In this document: positions 1 through 14,900 of the stretch, piece by piece
Layout: each line of letters starts with the position of its first letter
Numbering within the stretch: position 1 is the stretch's first letter
Source of the DNA: Mugil cephalus
Lineage: Eukaryota > Chordata > Actinopteri > Mugiliformes > Mugilidae
DNA length: 64,000 nucleotides
Assembly (NCBI RefSeq): GCF_022458985.1
Contig: NC_061789.1
Coordinates: 18,270,357 to 18,334,356, forward strand
Direction: 5' to 3'
Notes under the pieces: model-generated
What the model saw: the letters and a program-made list of their open reading frames with translations, nothing else
What the model was told of the DNA's origin: nothing
Database searches by the model: none
Program-made: the position numbers and the translations under genes

Positions 1-3000
1 CGAAGCTGGCCATGATTATGCCAGTGCTGAGCCGGGCTGCCTTCAGACCCATACTGCGCCAGAAGCGGGCCAAATTACCGAGGTACTCAGGGTTGAAGAA
101 CATAGGTCGGATGGGGCTATTGAAGTCCTCAACGGTGTAGAGAGCCCGCAGAGACACAGGAGTGTTGTGGCCATAGGAGAAGGCAGGTAGGAGCAGCATG
201 GAGTTGCCATAGGTGCGCAGACCCTCTACAAATGCACGCCGCCTTCCCATTAGACCCCCATACCTGGAAATAATCAGATCTTGTGAAGCAACCAGACTAA
301 ACTGAGAGACTGAGTTGACACATTCATTGCCTTGCTCACTTGTCCAGCATGATGCTCGGGTTTGCAGTTACAAGGTTAGTCTTGACGCCAACATGTTCCT
401 CATATCCATTTTGCAAAGGTGGAAGGTTGCACCTGAACAAGCAACAAAGACGACATAAAAAGTGAATTGAATTTTCACAAGAATGATTTGATTACGTTGA
501 TTACCACTGCCTGCGGGACACCTTTCTCACCTCATAACAAATTCAGCTGAATCGATCCTTTTCCCGCAGCTGCTGTTTGTCAAGATCCCACCGTTCCCAA
601 CAACAGCACAAGTTTTCCAAGTTTTGTTTGAGGAAGGATGGTCCTGAAATGAACATCAGCCAAAAACATGTGACAAAATAATAACATAACACACTTTACT
701 CTCTTTTTTTTTCTTTTTTTTTGCGTGTTGTGTAAGACAAATCCCTATGTGGTGGGAGAAAATCTGTATTTAATTTGCAAATGTTTTCCATTCCCTCCTC
801 TAAATAACCAAATAGGACCCATAGCAATAGACAGCGTTTGGTGGTAAAAAAGAAATATCGTTCATATCTTGGTGGGCGTAGTGGTGTACGTTTTTTGGCT
901 TGCTGTCAATGTGGTGTCTTCACCAATATATTTATGTTTGTTCTTGACTATGAGTGCTCGGAATTCATTCAAAATCGCCACCACATTGAACAAAAGCAGA
1001 GATTTAGTACGGACTTGATCAACCTGTTACGACAGGAACGGGAAATAGACCAGGGTGTGTCAGAGATATGAACTGGTAATAACAGAGTATTGTCTGCTCA
1101 GTGATAGAACATTTGACTATAGTAAACGGCCTTGCTTTTATGTAGCGCTTTTCTACCTACTCAAAGGTAGACTACTCAAAGCGCTTTTGACAGTCAGATA
1201 AAAGTAAAAGTATCATCCACCCATTCACTCACACAAGCACACAGATATTTACACACCAGTCCCAGTTGCACTGGGAGCAACTGGAGGTTCAGTGTCTTGC
1301 TCAAGGACACTTCAGCATATGGCACACTCGAACCGGGGATCAAAACCGCTAACCCTTCGGTTCGTGGACAACCTAGGTCCCTAGTTCAGTTCTGGATGCC
1401 CCCTAAAGCTCATGATGATCAGCTTGTGGACTATCATTGAACTTCACCAAAACTTAACCAGATCTTGGCAGTTATTAATACTACATACATGGTTGTGTTG
1501 TCTGATCTCACCATTGTCTTTGGAATCACAAAATAAAAGAATAAAAAAAATTAAAAAAAAATTAACAAGAATATATTATTATATCATATCAGCATTATAG
1601 TAAAACAAGCTAAACCTGCTCTGTGTATCTGCACCACCTTCTGTCACAGGAGTTTTACCCATCTAACTGGTGAACACTCTTGACGTTGCAAATTTTGTAA
1701 TTTTTTTTCTTATACTAATTTATTTTATTACATTTTTACTTTTATTTTATTGGTATCTTTTAATTATGTCATTTTTAATTTTTTAACTACTCTGGCTTGC
1801 GTGCAACGTTGTTAGGTTTATTGTGCGTAGATGTGTGTGTGAATGTTTGTCTCTCTGTCAGTCTTGTTTTAACAGCGGTCTTTATTGTTAGGCTCCTGAC
1901 ATTTAGCTGTTATTTCCTCATCATTCTGGGTTAATGATTGACATTAATCATTTATTACATATGGGTTTCAAATTGTAAAAGTCAAGTATGCTATTTATTT
2001 AAGTCATATCATAATGGAGGAACCCACCAAAAAAAAGAGAGCCTTTCAAAAGTGGTATATGTCAGTGGCAGAGCAGGTGACTGCAGATTGAGAGGTCCCC
2101 AGTTCAAGTCTGGGTTGTACATTTTAGCTAGTTTCTCTGTGTGTGTATGTAGTTATGCAGAACAGAGTGATTCAAGTTCTCTTTTCTGTTTCATGTCTGT
2201 CTTTACCTCTTTATCAAACTGCAAACACGTGATTTAACTCATGACATTTGAGGAACAACTGCAACCTCGAACAGGCAACACGTAACGATTAGTGTTCACG
2301 AAATGGGTGAGAAAAAACATACCTTTGTAAAGGTACTGAAAATCTCCGGGGTCACTTTGAGAGTCCTCTTTTTCTCCCCGTCATAAACCAGCTTTGAGCC
2401 CACAGGAGTGTTCATCTGCGTAATGATGGCCTTATTGAAACCATTGCACTTGAGGTTCAGTTCATACCTGCCGAATCAAAAAAAGACTTACGTAAGCGGT
2501 GAAACCGTTTGACCGATACAATAGACTCTTCTCTCGTACAGTCTTTTCAGTGAAATCCTTTTAACCATAACTCAAGCGAACCTTAGACTTCCTATATTTA
2601 GACCTCGTCTGTGAGTTCCTGTGTCTCACCGGATGTTTCTGTTTCCACTTCTGCTTCTATTGCATGAAAAGCATGTAGCAATACATGCTTTTCATGCAAT
2701 TCTTTTTTGTAAATATTTTTTTGTGTAAATATAACTAACTGGACTGAAACTATCATTTTGCATGGACCTCCCCACCTGAATTACGACACACTGTGCGTGC
2801 AACAACAGTTTGCTGTCCTATGTTAGTATTTTGGAGGGGGAGGAGGAAGCATGACTGATTTGCTTCTTAACATTCTTAAACGTAACAGAAAAGAACAAGA
2901 GCTATACCTGAACTTTGAGTAATTGTCCTCTTGCTTCTTCCAGGTGTTTGAGTAACCCTTCATTATTTTTTCGACAACCTCCCTGCAAAGCACACACATC

Positions 3001-4237
3001 CCAGCGCACAGTCAGGCGTGTTGGCTCTTTTAATGCTGACATGACTTGAATTGATGGTGGCATAAACAAAGAGCAAACAGGAGTAGACGCCATGATGAAG
3101 TTTGCTCTCACCTGCAGCCTTTACAGGGGACGGCGGCCGGGGGAGTTCTTTTCTTTTGGGGAGTTTGGCGAGGTTCCACATGGCTGAGGAAAAACAGGAC
3201 AGAATAGTGAAATGAAGATACTAAGTCATCCGCCTCTGAGGCCTCTATCCTCTAGGCTTCACTCCGTTTATTCTGTTGCTCATATCTACTGAGAAGGGAA
3301 AACATCAAGACCGAATATGTTTTCATGCAAACATCTACAAGCCTTCAGATAAATGCCAACCCTATATAGCATAAACACACGAAATAACAGGTGGGGGAGG
3401 AGGGAAAAACCTGTAACTGAGAGAGAGTGCAGACTCGTATACCATAAATGAACAACCACTGTACAAACCCACGCGTAGAGACCTTTGCCACATCAGGTCA
3501 CATCTGTCTGTCACTGTTTGCAGAAAGTTTCTGTACAGTTGTGTCTTCCTCTTCCTGCTTTTGAGTTTACAGAATATATTTAGAAATCTAAAATCGTCTT
3601 ATAACGCATGGACCTGTTTGATTCCTTATCTCTAATCAAATGTAGCAAAGCGTAACAGTACAAACAAAAGTACACTGTGTTATATATTGTCCAATATTTC
3701 ATTTTTATGTGATTGTGTCTTCTGATTTTGATATACCCAAGATCAACTTGTTGCTTATTTTAAATTAAGCTCTCGCACTGGTCCCTCAAACCAATCAGGA
3801 CAACATCTCAGAAGATGTCATCTTAGAAACTTTGATGGACATTTTATACGGTACTTAAAAGATTCTGTAGATCAGTTTTAACGCAGTAATTAATATTTCC
3901 ACAGCTATGGGCTTTTTGTCAAAGGGCATAAGTGGAAAAGAAGTTGGAAAAGACTGCAGAAGAGAGCAGAAAACGTGGGTGGAAACTCCCAAGGCTCCTG
4001 TTTCTCTCCTACTGCTATATCAGCATCTTCCAGCACTCTTCTAATGTCAAATCCCAGCATGCCTTTTCAGCTCGACCCACATCCCAAACAGTAAAACTCA
4101 ACTGTGTATTGTGTTCGCTAGTGGTTACATACTTACTTAGTGTCAAGAATGTACCAGATGAGAGTGGTCAGCACGCTCCCCAAAAAAAGTAAAGTGATCA
4201 GAAAATAGAAGAGAGTCTTCAAGGGCTGTCCCCTCAT
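1..4237 (-). CDS. Alpha-2,8-sialyltransferase (ST8SIA6-like), 5' seven exons, partial
   Basis: This gene encodes a Golgi type II membrane enzyme that transfers sialic acid from CMP-sialic acid in alpha-2,8 linkage onto sialylated glycans. I assembled the exons as complement 4137-4237, 3112-3183, 2908-2982, 2323-2467, 531-643, 340-432 and 1-263; all have GT-AG borders and compatible phases, giving about 287 residues. The start at 4237 yields MRGQPLK and then a membrane anchor at about residues 9-29. A lysine- and arginine-rich stem follows, with a CKGC motif near residue 54. Sialyl motif L starts at CAVVGNGG (143-150) and continues through RCNLPPL to NLVTANPSI. The [17 protein letters not shown] stretch (218-234) and RLSTG of motif S (277-281) complete the signature. 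The last motif (HHYYE type) is outside the window. The chain resembles ST8SIA6 and fish-specific relatives more than ST8SIA2, 3 or 4; the exact paralogue is not settled. Exons 1 and 2 are inferred from phase and the anchor. Confidence 0.87.
1130..1390. repeat. Dispersed teleost repeat fragment
   Basis: The segment contains the strings CCATTCACTCACACA, GTGTCTTGCTCAAGGACAC and ACCCTTCGGTTC, which I know from a very common teleost interspersed repeat. A short inverted motif, AGCGCTTTTCTACC against CAAAGCGCTTTTG, lies at its left end. The class is not assigned. It sits in the intron between sialyltransferase exons 4 and 5. Confidence 0.55.
2051..2122 (+). pseudogene. Decayed tRNA-Cys-like sequence
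   Basis: This stretch aligns end to end with the intact tRNA-Cys genes of the window. It keeps the CTGCAGA anticodon loop (GCA), the AGAGGTCCCCAG segment and TTCAAGTCTGGG of the T arm. The acceptor stem no longer pairs (AGTGGTA against TTGTACA) and the D stem is changed. It is therefore a tRNA pseudogene or the head of a tRNA-derived retroposon. It sits antisense in a sialyltransferase intron. Confidence 0.7.
2659..2700. repeat. Perfect 19-bp inverted repeat with 4-base loop
   Basis: The left arm 2659-2677 (ATTGCATGAAAAGCATGTA) is the exact reverse complement of 2682-2700, separated by GCAA. It lies in the sialyltransferase intron between exons 3 and 4. A GCAA loop is of the GNRA type if read from the plus strand. 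No miRNA family was recognised. Confidence 0.9.
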
Positions 4238-7200
4238 ACCTCTCCCCTCCTGCTAACTTCCTCCGTCAGCCACCTCACCTTCTGTCTGTCTCGCGCTTCA
4301 CCTTGTGAAACGCTAATCTGTTGCCCTTCTAATATTCTCACATTCCTCCTCCTCTCTCTCCTTTTCTCTGTTCTCTACACTCAACTCCTCCTCCTCTTCA
4401 TCCTCTTCCCGTCTGTCTGTCTGTCTGTCTGGTTTGACTCAGTGTTTCTGTCTTGTTCCAGTGTTCGTTCTGAGAGCCAGGAAGCCTTCTCAGTCATTCA
4501 CCTATCTCCACTTTCCGTCTCTTGCTCAGGCAAGTCCTCAGTCGTCTCTGAAACTCTACTTTGTTCTCGCTCTCTTTCCGCTTGGGTCCAGGTCAGCTGG
4601 GTTGAAACTTTGTTTGGTTTGTCCACATCCTACTTTAATCCTTGTCATGTCTCTTTGGTCCACCGGTCTCCTTTCCTCGGTCTCTCCTTCTCTTTCCCAT
4701 GAGTTCACACAGTTCTACTTTCTGCCGTCAACCGACAACTGGAGCTCTTTCTGTTCCGCCCCCAACCCAGAGCCCTAGCCTTCCCCTCTCTACTTTCCCC
4801 TCCCTCCCCCAGTCATCCTCCGCCCACACCCCCTGAGCCCCTCTCCCCTTTGGACAAAAAGGTGCCAGTAACATGAGCACCCAGTACTGAATTAGCCCAC
4901 AGTTTGTTTCTCTCGACTAGTGTGTGTGTGTGTGTCGAAAACATGTTCAAAACCAACATGGAGCAGAGTAAGAAAGGGGCAGAGGCTTTCCATCCAATCA
5001 GAGGGACTCTTAATACCCCCATGCTCTTATCTACACACAACACACACAAGCTTCTTTTATCCTAGTGTCCAGTTTTGCCAGCTGTATCGGCTCATATCGT
5101 GTGATAAGTGCTTCAGAGGTGGGGGAAGAGGAAGGAAAGTCTCTGCACAGCAAAGACGAGAACCTGTTTCGAATGCGGTAAGATCACCAAGGTGACTGAC
5201 TAACTAACTATCCTAACAACCCTAGCACAAAACCATAACTCACACAGGCAGGGGGAGGATCGTGGGAAATTGTGGAGTGTTCATTTTACAGTGAAGACGC
5301 ACAAACAGATGGACACACCCAGTTTCACCCAAGCACTATTAAAATGATAATGCCTGTTATCTAACTACAAGCAGAATTGTGCCACAGGAACCTCAACACA
5401 CACACAAAAAAAAATAAAAAATCCACAACAAAAGAGTCCTGGGGAAGGTTTCTTTTTTTGGCAGACGTAAAGTTTTGCACAAAGCTTGTTGTGGAGGCTG
5501 CCTCGCTGTGCCCACACAGAAGAGGGGGACTGATCCACAAAGAAGGTCTAATAAGCTAATAAAATCAGGCTAACGGAAACAAATTGGCACAGAGGGCTGT
5601 TAAGGAAAGTAAAAGCTACACTTAACCTGCTTTTTACCTCAAACCCTGCGCACATTCATGCAGTGACCCCTTCGCTGATGAGAAAATCGGGTCACTCTGT
5701 GTTTGCGACAATAAAGGTGGCACATGCCTTCTTTACTTCTGCTCAGGGCGGGAACAAAATGCAAATCACTGCACCCACATTTCCTGATTTCCTGAAACCA
5801 ACCCCCAAGAGCAAGCCCTCAGGGAGTTACATATGCATGACCTTCCACGCATCATGAGACGAGCAGGACTGTGGACTGGCTAGGAATGTGGAGAAAGTAG
5901 GCACAAAAAACAAGGAGCCACCTCCCCAGAAGAACACCTTGCTTCTCTGGTGGCCTGTTAAATCAAATATCCAGACTTAGCATCTGGTTTCCCCTCATTA
6001 CAGGCCGCCCCTCTACCTCCCCCTGCAACCAATAGTCAGTCATTAGCTTATTTCGGAACATGCCATTTCCATCCAAAGGCCCCATTAGCTATTTAACCAA
6101 ATTAAAGCCAAAGAAGTGATTTTTCAAGATGACAGTTATAATCTTGTAACACAGGTTTCGCAGCATTGTGCAACCCCAGTGTTTGCAAGCTTTTGCCTCT
6201 ATTATTCAGCATGGATGAACTATGGTCTAACTGTGATTGACGATGGATGATCGTCTAATGTAAGATGTAATTTAGCTATCACCATCAAGTAAATCATTAA
6301 CGTTTAGGGTATATTGTTGGGTTAGATTTAGATGGAGTCACAGGATACATGGCAGGGCATGCGTGTGTTTCAACTTGACAGGAAGCCGAAGTGGCAGACA
6401 ATGATGGAGAGGGGGGTGAGAGGCTCCAGGGTGAGCCAGAAACTTCCTCTAAGGAGCCATGTGATGTCTTCACAAGAAGAACAGAGGTACAAAGGATGCT
6501 ATTGTCCCCCAGATTTCACCAACTCTTTTATTTAAGAGCACCACCTTCAGCAGCTATGTGGCAGTTTCCGCTGTAGATCATCTGCGAAACAAGAAAGGTG
6601 GAGACAGGATGTAAGCCACGCAACTGCAAATGCCAACAACATGCGCTGATGCTCTTTGTCCCTGTATGTTTCCTTTATTTTTTTGAACAAAGCAGCATGA
6701 AAAACAGCACTGACAACACACACAGGCAACAAAAAACGACCTTAAAGACGTTTAAAATGACACAGGATATTTAAGTGATGGGGAAGTTCTAAGTGTACCA
6801 GCCTGTTTTGAGTAATGTACTGTGGGTCATGTGGTTAAAGGACAGCTGATCCCTCCGCATTCCACGGCTGCTTTGGAGGGGGCCTGGTGGTACCCTTGTG
6901 CCTGTGTGAATTACTGGCACTCATCTCAGAAGCACTCACGACCAAAAGAGCGCAATGACGTCACAACTCAAGCCTGTAGATCACATTAAGACATGCAGGG
7001 TATTAGTATCACTTAGAGGTGCACATTCATAATTAACACTTCCTAGCATGGCTGTAAAAGACAAGATAAGGCCTCCACTACGAAATATCACAAATAAATT
7101 TTTAATATGTTTAACAAAGCAGATCACTTTTGCCTATATGTGTAACATACAAAAAATATTTGTTTAGTTTGTGCATCTACTGTGAATGCAGGTTGTTTAA

Positions 7201-8540
7201 AGTGCTCTCATAAAGTGAGCATAATAGTGATAACTGATAGTTGACCTTTTTTAAGACTCGTGTATACTACAGCCACACAGGATGTCCTCAGCTGACTTTT
7301 AACTCTTATATTTATCATACAGATAAATCCACTAGATGGAGACAAACTTTACTGCACAAGCTTCGTTAGTTAAATAAACTATAATCTCGTCAGTTACGAC
7401 ATCTCTAAGATGGTTAGGGGTTTGAGTGAGGACTAAAGCATCACATTTCCTCAGGAAATTAAATAAACCAAGACAGGGTGGAAATCTTAAACTCTGAAGA
7501 TAAATCTGAAACTAATTTAGTGGAGAAACGTGACTAAACAAGTTCGATGATGGTTTGTGATGTGACACTAAATAAAGAGACTCCTATATTATGAGTAAAA
7601 ATACTAGTTTATTGAAAGGAAAGTTAGCTTTTAGTTAGCTTTTCAGCTCCTCCAGATGTTCCCCGACCAGAATGCCTGCAGTTTCTGTCACTGACACAAA
7701 TTGTTCCAAGTTTTTTGTTTTGTTTTGTCGATGTGGTTGACGAAAGCACATCTGTCTTTCTTTTTCTGGTGTGGCAGCAATATGCTTCTGTAAAATTGCA
7801 ATAAGTGAGTAAATATTTTAAATGATCACTCCCACCCTCTGCAACTTCTTTTACCACAGTCGTTCCTTTACTTATTGACCTTTTTATATACTTATTAGTG
7901 GAGCCTGTGTACTTTTATTATTTTTTATTGTCAGCTCGTACATTTGTCTTTATGTTTCGTGTTCATGTCTGTGAGTTTTATATTTATGTCAATGTAAAAG
8001 GATGTCATCACCCCTCTGCAAAACAAATCTACCTACAGGTACAAATAAAGTGATTTGATCTGAACCTGAGTACAGTCAGTAAATTGGCAGAAATACTTAT
8101 TTCTCAATATTATATTAACACAACATTACTATTCAATATAAAGATCTTTTGATGTGGCGCCAAAGCTGCTTTTCTAACCACTAGGCCTACTTTACAATTC
8201 CCAATAATTTGTCAGTACTTGGTAGTAACAATAATATAGTGTCAAATGGTATGTGCAACATGTCTTATTTAAACGTTTCAAAAAGAGTTTTGAATATCTG
8301 AATTAAGAAATTGTTCTTTGTAACAATTTACCAGCTACTTAGCAATTACACCTCTAAAATCAAGAACATGAGGAAATTAGTATTTAAAATTTCTTTTTAG
8401 CGCTTGTGATAATTGGAGTCACATGGTTTGCAATTTCAAATTTATGTACAATAAATGATATCACACACAACAGGGCCTTGTGGTTATCTATTTTGAAGAA
8501 TGTAAATATGGAAAACTACTATTATCTAAGGAAATGATGC
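4238..8540. other. Intergenic region between the sialyltransferase and the Tc1 remnant
   Basis: This stretch is the 5' flank of the sialyltransferase and the far 3' flank of rpl19. The part nearest the start codon (4240-4850) is pyrimidine-rich on the plus strand and contains a CTGT/CTGTCTGT run near 4411-4432. I see a short GT run near 4920 and A-rich patches, but no convincing exon, RNA gene or conserved protein. Open frames here lack recognisable domains and look fortuitous. Confidence 0.6.
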
Positions 8541-8543
8541 GCT

Positions 8544-9412
8544 CACTGGCCACTTTATTAGGTACACCTGTTCAATTGCTTGTTAACACAAGTAGCTAAT
8601 CAGCCAACGGCATGGATGCAATTCCATGCCTTTAGTCATGTAGAGGAGATCAAGACAACTTGCTGAAGTTCAAAACGAGCAACAGAATAGAGAAGAAAGG
8701 GAATTTAAGTGACTTTGAATGTGGTATGGTTGTTGGTCCCAGACGGGCTGAGTATTTCAGAAACTGCTGATCTACTGGGATTTTCACACATACAGAGAAT
8801 GGCCCGAAAAAGAGAAAATATCCAGTGAGCAGCAGTTTTGTGTGGACGAAAATGCCTTGTTGATGTGAGAGGTCAGAGGAGAATGGGCAGACTGGTGGGA
8901 GATGACAGAAAGGCAACAGTAACTCAAATAACCACCAAGGAATGCAGAATACCATCTCTGAACACACCACATGTTCAACCTTGAAGAAGATGGGCTACAG
9001 CAGCAGAAGACCACACCGGGGGCCACTCCTGTCAGCTAAGAATAGGAAACTGAGATTACAAAATTCTACAATAAAAGATTTGAAAAACATTGCCTGGTCT
9101 GATGAGTCTTGATTTCAGCTGCAACATTCAGATGGCAGCAGAAACATGAAAGCATGGATCCATCCTGCCTTGTATCAACGGCTCATGGTGGTGGTGTAAC
9201 AGTGTGGGGGATATTTTCTTGGCACACTTTGGGCCTTTTAGTACAAACTAATCATGGTTTAAATATCACAGCCTACCTGAGTATTGTTGCTGACCATGTC
9301 CATCCCTTTATGACCACAGTGTACTATCTTCTGACGGCTACTTCCAGCAGGATGATGCACCATGTCACAAAGCTCATATCATCTCACACTGTTTTCTGGA
9401 ACATGACAAGTG
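8544..9412 (+). mobile_element. Truncated Tc1/mariner transposon, transposase remnant
   Basis: The left end reads CACTGGCCACTTTATTAGG, the terminal sequence of a widespread teleost Tc1-like family. It is followed by a decayed transposase: fragments corresponding to GDLSDFE..MVVG.RRA, SETADLLGF, then YSSRRPHR, LLSAKNRKLRL and DPSCLVSTAHGGG, and finally LSIVADHVHPFMTTVY. Several internal deletions and stops break the frame. The copy ends at about 9412, just after the part matching FLEHD, so the last catalytic region and the right terminal repeat are missing. The element is nonfunctional. The assignment rests on remembered family sequence. Confidence 0.85.
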
Positions 9413-9655
9413 TAGTGTAGTGGAGTGTAGTTCAGCTACTAAATTGCTATAAGTTGTTCACTCAACATGTGCTGCACTACTGTGGTTAGCAGGATAAACC
9501 TTGTTTTCATTGAGACCTTGTTTGAGGAAGTGATACATTTTTATAAACCTATAAGTAGCCCTGCAGCTTTTCATTCTAAAGTCAAGAACCCCTCATAATG
9601 AAGTAACTACATCATAAAGGAAGTACAGGAGACCATCTGTGTTTTTATGTACACT

Positions 9656-9661
9656 TTTATT
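9656..9661 (-). terminator. rpl19 polyadenylation signal AATAAA
   Basis: The complement of TTTATT lies 35 bases beyond the rpl19 stop codon, a short 3' UTR as usual for ribosomal protein mRNAs. Confidence 0.85.
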
Positions 9662-9695
9662 GTCAGCACTTGACAGCAGGACACAAAGAGCCAGA

Positions 9696-11938
<2,243 letters not shown>

Positions 11939-11990
11939 GGCTGCTACTTCAATAGGAAAAGGAAGGTTTCAGAGACCGACTGGAAGCTAC
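11939..11990 (-). promoter_or_regulatory. rpl19 5' UTR with TOP-like pyrimidine tract
   Basis: Upstream of the ATG the minus strand reads CCTTCCTTTTCCTATTGAAG. A pyrimidine run of this kind close to the start codon fits a 5' terminal oligopyrimidine mRNA, the translational control element of ribosomal protein genes. The exact cap site is not visible. Confidence 0.6.
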
Positions 11991-14900
11991 CATTTTAGAG
12001 GAGAGTCCATCTCTAGTCATGAAACAGCTCGGGGTTATCGCGAAACATAATGGACGTTTTATTGACACACACACAACTCACACTCCTAATAGGTACCTAA
12101 TAATAACACACATCAGGTATAAATCTGTCACAGACAAATGCAATCTTGAGCGAATTATCGAAATGTACATTGAGAAAACCCCTCTTGTAAAGTAATGGTA
12201 CCAACCAGTGTGGCGGCAATGCATTATGGGTGAGATAGAAATTGGTTGTATTCTGATGTTTTACCACATGAGGGCGATGCTGAGATCAAAACTGCAACTG
12301 GTACTACTCTTACCAAACCATTTGAACATGATTATGTAGTCACAGTTTTAACACATTTTATACGACGTTTATGTCCTGTGTTTGAGTTTCAAATAATGAT
12401 CCATATTTTCAGTTTTCCGTTCTGTTTCGCATAGCCTTTAATCAAAACACTAGCCCAAACCCTCCCTACTAATATCCATATAATTAAACATCACATAAAC
12501 GTGTAACGGCATTAGACTCTCACTTATTTTATATTATATTTATATCCAACCAAAAATTACTCCACTGTATTACTTGTAGGGGGAAATATATTTTTTGGTT
12601 TGTCGTTTTCGTTGTTAGTCATTTCATTTCTGTATCTACAGCATGTTTCATCATACATTTAAAGCACAGAAAAAAATATCAGTGGTATATTTGTGCCACT
12701 TTACATATGCTGTTATCTCTGACAATAATTAAAAATATTTCATATATTGGACGACAGAAAGGGTTCTGAAACCGATTAAAAGGTGTGACCAACTCCCTTA
12801 TGAAGCAATTAGCAGGATAAACAGGGACACGTCTGGCAAATACAAGATGTTTGCAGCTTCAGAAGTTAAAAATAATGCATCTGAATATAATATATTTTTA
12901 GGTCTTTGTGTCCTCTTTTAAAAATAAAGGGTGACAACATTGAGTTGGTTTAGCAAGTGGGTACTTATGAAGATACTTGTAAAAAAAAAAAAGGAAAAAA
13001 AAGAAATAGCCAGCTGGTACATTACCATTTGACTGACTACTTATTAAGGTTGCTATTGTTGCCTCATTGACTCTCCAGCATCAGTGGCCGCAGCCCGTTA
13101 CCATGGCAACTATGTACGAGCACTTGTCTGACTTCTTCACCTCGAATAACCCAGAATACCTATAATTGGGTGAAGCACAACCCGAAGTACTGGGTCGTGA
13201 GCTGGTACAACTCCAGCTTTCCTCACTGCTGGTGAACGTATCGTCCAGCGAGAGGACGGCCTTAAAGAAGTTCAACTCTACCTGCTGTCTGCCCAGGAGG
13301 ATGTGTGATGCAGTCCGTGGATCTCTATCTACCGCTGTAACGTGCAGTAAATTCTGTGTCTTCTGTTCATCAAGATGTCCAGATATGAAGATATAAACAA
13401 GACAAACGGCTGAAAACCAGAACAGCACATTAATATTATACATAAAATATACAGTGCATCACATTTGTTAGAATTACTTCAACAACCGCTGACTCACTCC
13501 ACTCAGTTGGTTTGTTCAACAGCTTAAAGGTGAAAAACAAGTGAGTGATCCAGCTGAGGACGACCTGCAAGTCCTGCTGCACATGATGTTTTTCTTGGAG
13601 GAAAAATCCTGTACCACAGCCTGGTTTTATTTATTTATTTACTTGTTTTTGGAAAGAGGAGGAAAGCGTCCACCTACAGCATACCCAGCTCACCAGAAAG
13701 CGTTGGTATGAGAAGCAGCAGCAGGGGACAATCTCGTGGGTGTTTAATCCGACCATCCGTCAGCTCTGACCACACAGATTTCACTCCGTCTGCAGCAGGT
13801 GTGGATCGTTGTCATCTCTCAGAGGTGGGGAAGACCTCACTTTGTGTTTAGGTTTACTTAAACCACTGATATGATATCATCTGTGCAGAGGGAACTCAGA
13901 GTCCATCGTGTAAGAAGTTGTCATCATCTGGGAATGACTCGTCCCCCGCTGCTACACTTCACAATAAGTATGAGTGTTTTCGTAAGAATTCTGTGCGAAA
14001 AAAATAAATAAATGAAACTACTGAGAACACCCATAGAATGTACACAGCTTTTTTAGTATCTTTCAGCTCTTTGTTTTAGCGTCCTGGCTGGAAATAATAA
14101 AAAAAAGAACTGGAATTTTTAGGTGACACAAAAGCTGACCGCAACCTGTAGGATTAGTTCATCATGTTCTGTAATAATCCATCACTACCACACATTTCTC
14201 ATCCGTCATCATAACTTTTTTCCTTAATGGGTTTTATTTATGTTTTCTTCATTCACCTAAGCAATGCTAGATGTTCCGAGGCCCCTTGACAGCATTTCAT
14301 TCAGGGGCCTTTCAGCTGTTGCTATCTATAGTTTCCTGCAGGTCTCAGGGGCCCTGAAAGGCTCTGCCTCCTCTGCAACTCTCAACCAGCCCTAATCCTG
14401 GTCAAGATTAGCTCAGTTAACAGACTGGGGTCCCTAGAAGTGTAAGGGTTCTGTTGTTTTTGCTCACTGCCTCCTCAAATCAGACATCAGATAGGGAGCT
14501 TCCCGCTGCTGCAGCAAACTGACTGAAATTGAACTATTCTCACCCCAATTACGGCCCTGCAGGGCTCCTGGTCTCTGGATCCCCAGTCTAGGGACAGGCT
14601 TCCACCCTCACAGCCTCCATCTCCGCCACTCTGTTGTTCCCTCATCGATCGATAAGTGAAGGTGGAGTCTGTTCCACGGGGCGTGGACCTCGGCTTCCAG
14701 CTGGAGTCTGTTGAGCGCACACAAGAGAGTGAAGCGATGGCAAGATAGGAAGAAACACACCGGTACACAGAGGGCACCGCCTTCAGAATAAAAGCTTGCA
14801 CATGCACTTTGTGCTGAGGGTACTGAGCCTGCTTCTCAGTCGCATCTGTTACCCTCAATACAGCTCAGTGTACTGTCATGTCCATCATCATCATAATAAA

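Noticed and set aside
9109-9420. Frame of 103 codons downstream of the sialyltransferase flank
   Set aside because: It is part of the decayed Tc1 transposase and not a host gene.
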